The translations under genes were made by a program, and so were the position numbers. From NCBI RefSeq assembly GCF_963678635.1, contig NC_087070.1:25664007-25728006 (forward strand): a stretch of 64,000 nt of DNA, read 5' to 3'. Positions within the stretch are counted from its first letter, which is position 1. Every line of letters begins with the position of its first letter. This document shows positions 58,001-64,000 of the stretch, one piece after another. The notes under the pieces were generated by a model. The model had not been told where the DNA came from. It did no database searches and was given only the letters and a program-made list of their open reading frames with translations. The stretch is from Symsagittifera roscoffensis. Its lineage: Eukaryota; Xenacoelomorpha; Acoela; Convolutidae.

Positions 58001-61000
58001 TACTCAATTGTGTTCAGTGATAATTTTTTGCAATTTTCTTTTGTAGTTTTTGCGACTTGCGCAATGACTTTCAACTTGCAAATTGTGTGATTCAGGCTAT
58101 TTTAGCTTTTTTTTCTGTGATGTTTGCGACAGGCGGAATGATTTCTGATTAAACCTGTTTCTCTGAATAATGTGCGTTTGTGTTTCTATTTGTAAGAAGT
58201 GAGCAAAAAATAGAATGGCTTATCAGAAACTGATTGCTGTTCAGAGTTTTCGGATGTTTGTTCAGTTTTAGTTATGTTTTCTTCTCTTTGATGTTTGCGA
58301 CAGTGACTTCTTCTCTTTGATGTTTGCGCGATTGACAAACTGTTGATTATTTTGAAAACGCTGATCAATGGTTATATCTTGTCATAATTATCTTCGACAA
58401 AAAATGTCACTTTATGAAGAGTTTTTTTATTTGGTACTGAGTTCTTTTTTTGCCATCGTATGAACTGATGTTTGCGAAAGCGAGATTGAACGTCGATTAC
58501 CTTGACAGGCTTGGTTAATTATAGTTTTATCTTAAGTTTTATGTTTTTCTGCGATGTTTGCGACAGGCGGAATGATTTCTGATTAAACTTATTCCGCTGA
58601 ATGATGTGCATTTGTGTTTCTAATTGTAAGAAGTGAGCAAAAAATAGAATGGCTCATCAGAAACTGATTGCTGTTCAGTGTTTTTGTATGTTTGCTCAGT
58701 TTTAATTATGTTTTCTTCTCTTTAATGTTTGTGACAGTGACAAACTGTTGAATATTTTGAAGACGCTGATCAATGGTTATATCTTGTCATAATTATCTTC
58801 GACAAAAAATGTCACTTTATGAAGAGTGTTTTTTTTATTTGGTACTGAGTTCTATTTTTTGCCAGCATGTAAACTGATGTTTGCGTAAGCGACATTGAAC
58901 GCTGATTACCATGACAGGCTTGGTTAACTTTAATTTTTTCTTAAGCTTTACGTTTTTGTGTGATGTTTGCGACAGGCGGAGTGATTTCTGATTAAATTTA
59001 TTCGTCTGAATGATGTGCATTTGTGTGTCTATTTTATGGAGCTAGCAAAATTAGAATGGCCCATCAGAAATTGATTGCTGTTCAGAGTATACTGATGTTT
59101 GCTCAGTTTTAATTCTAATTTTTTTCCTTTTGTTTGCGACAATTAGGATGAATTGATTCTTATGGTGGCCCTGTGCGATCATCAAGATTATGTCTTCCGT
59201 TTTCTGACTTATAGTGACAAGTGAAATGCCTACGGATTAACAGACGAGTCTGCTTGTTGATCAGTTGCAATCTGTTACTGTTTTTTTTTGTGAAAGGTGG
59301 AATAATTTCGATAACCGTTTTACCATTTTTTTACTGTTATGTTTGGGACAGGCAGAATGATTTCTGGTGATCCTTTTAAGTCTGACAGATTATCAAGTCA
59401 TGCCATTGTTCATGTAATGCTACAAGAAGTGGTTTGAGTACTGTGTTAAGGAGTACTGTGATAATTTTTAGTAGTTTCTGTGATGTTTGCGACAGGCGGA
59501 ATGATTTCTGATTAAACTTATTCCTCTGAATGATTTGCATGTTTCATTTTTTAAGGAGCGAGCAAAAATAGAATGGCTCATCAGAAATTGATTGCAGTTC
59601 ACAGTATACTGATGTTAGCTCAATTTTAGTTCTGTTTTTTTTTTTTTTGCAACAATTAGGATGACTTTCGATTCTTATGGTTGCCGGTGCTTATAGCGGC
59701 AAATGGAGTGGGTACGGATCAACAGATCAATCTGCTTGTTGTTCAGTTGTGTTTTTTTACAATTTTTTTTTGTTGTTTGCGAAAGGTGGAGTAATTTCGA
59801 TAACCATTTTCCCACTATTTTACTGTGATGTTTGCCACAGGTGGAATGTATTCTGATGATCCTTTTAAGTCTGACTGATTGTCAAGTCTTGCCATCGTTT
59901 ATGCAATGCTACAAGAAGTGGTCTGAGTACTGTTTGTAGGAGTACTCAATTGTGTTCAGTGATAATTTTTTGCAATTTTCTTTTGTAGTTTTTGCGACTT
60001 GCGCAATGACTTTCAACTTGTAAATTGTGTGATTCAGGCTAATTTAGCTTTTTTTCTGTGATGTTTGCGACAGGCGGAATGATTTCTGATTAAAGCTGTT
60101 TCTCTGAATAATGTGCGTTTTTGTTTCTATTTGTAGGAAGTGAGCAAAAAATAAAATGGCTCATCAGAAACTGATTGCTGTTCAGAGTTTTCGGATGTTT
60201 GTTCAGTTTTGGTTATGTTTTCTTCTCTTTGATGTTTGCGACAGCGACTTCTTCTCTTTGTTGTTTGTGACACTAACAAACTGTTGATTACTTTGAGAAC
60301 GCTGATCAATGGTTATATCTTATGTCATATTTATCTGCGACAAAAAATGTCATTTTATGACAAGGGTTTTTCGATTCGGTACTCAGTTCTATTTTTTTGC
60401 CATCATATAAACTGATGTTCGCGAAAGCGAGATTGAACGTTGATCACCATGACAGGCTTGGTTGTTTTTAGTTGTATCTTAAGTTTTGTTGTGCGGCGAT
60501 GTTTGCGACAGGCGGAATGATTTCTGATTAAAGCTGTTTCTCTGAATAATGTGCGTTTGTGTTTCTAATTGTAAGAAGTGAGCAAAAAGTAGAATGGCTC
60601 ATCAGAACTGATTGCTGTTCAGAGTTTTTGTATGTTTGCTCAGTTTAATTATGTTTTCTTCTTTTTGATGTTTGCGACAGTGACGAACTGTTGATTATTT
60701 TGAAATGGCTGATCAATGATTATATCTTTTGTCATAACAATTTGCGACAAAAAATGTCATTTTATGAAGAGTGCTTTTTTTATTTGGTACTGAGTTCTGT
60801 TTTTTGCCAGCATATAAACTGATGTTTGCGAAAGCGAGATTGAACGCCGATTACCATGACAGGCTTGGTTAACTTTAGTTTTTTCTTAAGTTTTACGTTT
60901 TTGTGTGATGTTTGCGACAGGCGGAGTGATTTCTGATTAAATTTATTCGTCTGAATGATGTGCATTTGTGTGTCTTTTTATGGAGCAAGCAAAAATAGAA

Positions 61001-64000
61001 TGGCCCGTCAGAAATTGATTGCTGTTCAGAGTATACTGATGTTTGCTCAGTTTTAGTTCTAATTTTTTTCCTTTTGTTTGCGACAATTAGGATGAATTGA
61101 TTCTTATGGTGTCCCTGTGCGATCGTCAAGTTTATGTCTTCCGTTTTCTGACTCATAGTGACAAGTGAAATGCCTACGGATTAACAGATGAGTCTGCTTG
61201 TTGATCAGTTGCGTTCTGTTTTTTTGTTTGTGAAAGGTGGAATAATTTCGATAACCGTTTTACCATTTTTTTTACTGTTATGTTTGGGACAGGCAGAATA
61301 ATTTCTGGTGATCCTTTTAAGTCTGACTGATTGTCAAGTCTTGCCATCGTTCATGCAATGCTACAAGAAGTGGTTTGAGTACTGTGTTAAGGAGTATTGT
61401 GATAATTTTTAGTAGTTTTTTTCTGCAGTTTCTGCTACTTCCAACTTGTGAATTGTCTGATTCAGGCTTTTTTTAAGCTTTTTGTTTTTCCGTGATGTTT
61501 GCGACAGGCGGAATGATTTCTGATTAAACCTTTTTCTCTGAATAATGTGCGTTTGTAACTCTATTTGTAAGAAGTGAGCAAAAATAGAATGGCTCATCAG
61601 AAACTGGTTGCTGTTCAGAGTATGCTGATGTTTGCTCAATTTTAGTTCACTTTTTTTCCTTTTATTGTTTGCAACTATTAGGATAACTTGATTCTTCTGG
61701 TGGCCCTGAGCGATCGTCAAGTTTATGTCTTCAGTTTCGTGGCTTCTAGCGACAAGTGGAACGGCTGTGGATGAACAGATGTATCTTCTTGTTGTTCAGT
61801 TGCTTTTTGTTACAGTTTTTTTTGTTTGCGAAAGGTGGAATATTTTCGATAACCATTTTTCCATTATTTTTTGTGATGTTCGCGACAGGCGGAATGATTT
61901 CTGATTATCTTTTCAAGTCTGATTGATTGTCAAGTCCTACCGTTGTTTATTCAATGCTACAAGAAGTGGTTTGAGTACTGTGTAACTGATTGTTGTTTAG
62001 GGATAATTTTCAACATTTTATTCTGTAGTTTCTGTGACTTAATGACTTTCAACTTGTAAATTGTCTGATTCGTGATTTTTAGCTCTGTTTTTCTCAATGA
62101 GATTTGCGACAGTGGCAACTGTTGACTATAATTATAACGCTGATTGTTGGTTATATCTTTTTGTCATCATTTTCTGCGACAAGTAGAATTTCATGTTATT
62201 AAGATAGTTTTTTGATTTGATACCGAGGTCATATTTTTTGCCTTTTTCATTGATATTTGCGACAGGCAGATTGAACGCTGTTTGCCACAGGCAGATTGAG
62301 CGCTGATTACCATGACAGGCTTGGTTGATTTTAGTTATTAATTAAGGCTTCTTTTTTTCTGATGTTTGCGACAGGCGGAATGATTTCTGATTAAACTTAA
62401 TTCTTAGTTCATTTGTGTTCATTTTTAAAGGAGTAGGCAAGCATTAGAATTGTCGTTCAGAAACTGATTGCTGTTCACATTCTTCTGCTCACGTTTATTT
62501 CTGTTTTCTTTTTTGTTGTTGTTTGCGACCGGTAGGATGACTATTGATTTGGTTGACGACCCTATTCGATCGTTAAGTTTGTATGCCTTCAGTTTCCTGG
62601 CTTAATGAGACAACTTGATTGTTTGCGAAAGGCGGAATGATTTCTGATTAAAGCTATTTCTCTAAATAATGTGCGTTTGTGTTTCTATTTGTAAAGAAGT
62701 GAGCAAAAAATAGAAAGGCTCATCAGAAACTGATTGCTGTTCAAAGTTTTCGGATGCTTGCTCAGTTTTAGGGGTAGTTTTCTTCTCTTTGATGTTTGCG
62801 ACAGCGACTTCTTCTCTTTGTTGTTTGTGACACTAACAAACTGTTGATTACTTTGAGAACGCTGATCAATGGTTATATCTTATGTCATATTTATCTGCGA
62901 CAAAAAAATGTCATTTTTTGACAAGGGTTTTTCGATTCGGTACTCAGTTCTATTTTTTTGCCATCATATAAACTGATGTTCGCGAAAGCGAGATTGAACG
63001 TTGATCACCATGACAGGCTTGGTTGTTTTTAGTTGTATCTTAAGTTTTGTTGTGCGGCCATGTTTGCGACAGGCGGAATGATTTCTGATTAAATCTGTTT
63101 CTCTGAATACTTTGCGTTTGTGTTTCTATTTGTAAGAAGTGAGCAAAAAGTAGAATGGTTCATCAGAAACTGATTGCTGTTCAGATTTTGTATGTTTGAA
63201 CAGCAAAATCTGTCATTTTATGAAGTGTTTTTTTTATTTGGTACTGAGTTCTATTTTTGCCATCATATAAACTAAACTGATGTTTGCGAAAGCGAGATTG
63301 GACGCTGATTATCATGACAGGCTTGGTTAGTTTTAGTTTTATCTTAAGTTTTATGTTTTTCTGTGATGTTTGCGACAGGCGGAATGATTTCTGATTAAAC
63401 TTATTCGTCTGAATGATGTGCATTTGTGTGTCTTTTTTATGAAGCGAACAAAAATAGAATGGCCCATCAGAAATTGATTGCTGTTCAGAGTATACTGATG
63501 TTTGCTCAGTTTAAGTTCTGTTTTTTTTCCTTTTGTTTGCGACAATTAGGACGAATTGATTCTTATGGTGGCCCTGTGCGATCGTCAAAATTATGTCTTC
63601 CGTTTCCTGGCTTATAGTGACAAGTGGAATGACTACGGATTAACAGATGAGTCAGCTTGTTGATCAGTTGCTTTCTGTTACAGTTTTTTTGTTTGCGAAA
63701 GGTGGAATAATTTCGATAACCGTTTTCCCATTTTTTAACGGTTATGTTTGGGAGAGGCAGAATGATTTCTGGTGATCCTTTTAAGTCTGACTGATTGTCA
63801 AGTCTTGCCATCATTCATGCAATGCTACAAGAAGTGGTTTGAGTACTGTGTTAAGGAGTACTCAATTGTGTTTAGTGATAATTTTTTGTAGTTTTTTCTG
63901 CAGTTTCTGCGACTTGCGCATTGACTTCCAACTTGTCAATTGTCTGATTCACGCTTTTTTTTAGCTTTTTGTTTTTCCGTGATATTTGCGACAGGCGGAA
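52001..64000 (+). repeat. Family-B satellite, distal diverged edge with extra modules, open at window end
   Basis: Units become longer and more varied. Besides A, B and C there is a module D ('tgatccttttaagtctgactgattgtcaagtcttgccatcgttcatgcaatgctacaagaagtgg...gtactgtgttaaggagtactcaattgtg'; near 56945, 57915, 59365, 59855, 61310, 61905 and 63770). There is also a module E ('gcgaaagcgagattgaacgctgattaccatgacaggcttggtt'; near 58490, 58885, 60430, 60825, 62270, 62990 and 63290). Another variant of C reads 'tataggatcaacaaataaatctgctgg' (52370, 54280, 55215, 56540). The last bases, gcgacaggcggaa, are mid-unit, so the array continues beyond 64000. No gene seen. Confidence 0.92.

Noticed and set aside
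63900-64000. Telomeric repeats at the array end
   Set aside because: No TTAGGG-, TTAGG- or TTAGGC-type tract is present. The window simply ends inside a satellite unit.

Overview
This is a eukaryotic, almost certainly invertebrate animal, nuclear window. The evidence is spliced coding exons with GT...AG introns, long T-rich introns, relics of animal-type transposons (non-LTR reverse transcriptase, BEL/Pao LTR element, Tc1/mariner-like MITE, tRNA-derived SINE-like pieces) and tens of kilobases of satellite DNA. I cannot name the species. There is no bacterial operon structure, CRISPR array or prophage.

Layout. 1-1.1 kb: a GC-richer stretch with one unassigned 197-residue ORF. 2.06-3.32 kb: a 5'-truncated non-LTR retrotransposon whose reverse-transcriptase ORF is still open. 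4.34-15.73 kb: the one clearly identifiable host gene, a PMS2-type MutL mismatch-repair protein (Pms1 in yeast naming). Its three coding exons (4346-4457, 12740-12877, 13581-15727) join in phase to 798 codons plus stop, with intact GHKL ATPase motifs and intact endonuclease metal-site motifs. Its 8.3-kb first intron holds two tRNA-like SINE relics, a decayed RT fragment, an antisense intronless ORF for a hydrophobic 3-4-segment membrane protein (10121-10666, minus), and a TA-flanked foldback element. 15.73-17.05 kb: an antisense BEL/Pao relic starting within about 5 bp of the PMS2 stop codon; it holds the first AATAAA downstream of the gene. 17.29-17.98 kb: a nearly perfect 269-bp-arm palindrome with a 1-nt centre, plus a third partial copy. 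18.23-18.80 kb: a Tc1/mariner-like foldback MITE.

From about 19.4 kb to the end the window is repeat DNA with no credible gene. Two families occur. Family A is a degenerate 155-175-bp repeat recognised by 'tatgactgctcaaat ... cgagatatgacgtttt'. Family B is built on the motif tttgcgacaggcggaatga. At 20.96-27.98 kb a 3.5-kb A-B-A block is tandemly duplicated at near identity. From about 28.6 kb family B forms a modular satellite. In the centre (about 32-52 kb) it is homogenised into 577-bp units of seven related submonomers, and 385-bp units that lack one 192-bp module. The edges (28.6-31.8 and 52-64 kb) are diverged and carry extra modules. The array runs off the right end.

I found no multi-gene functional system. 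The most unusual content is the architecture of the modular satellite, the palindrome, and the compound PMS2 locus.
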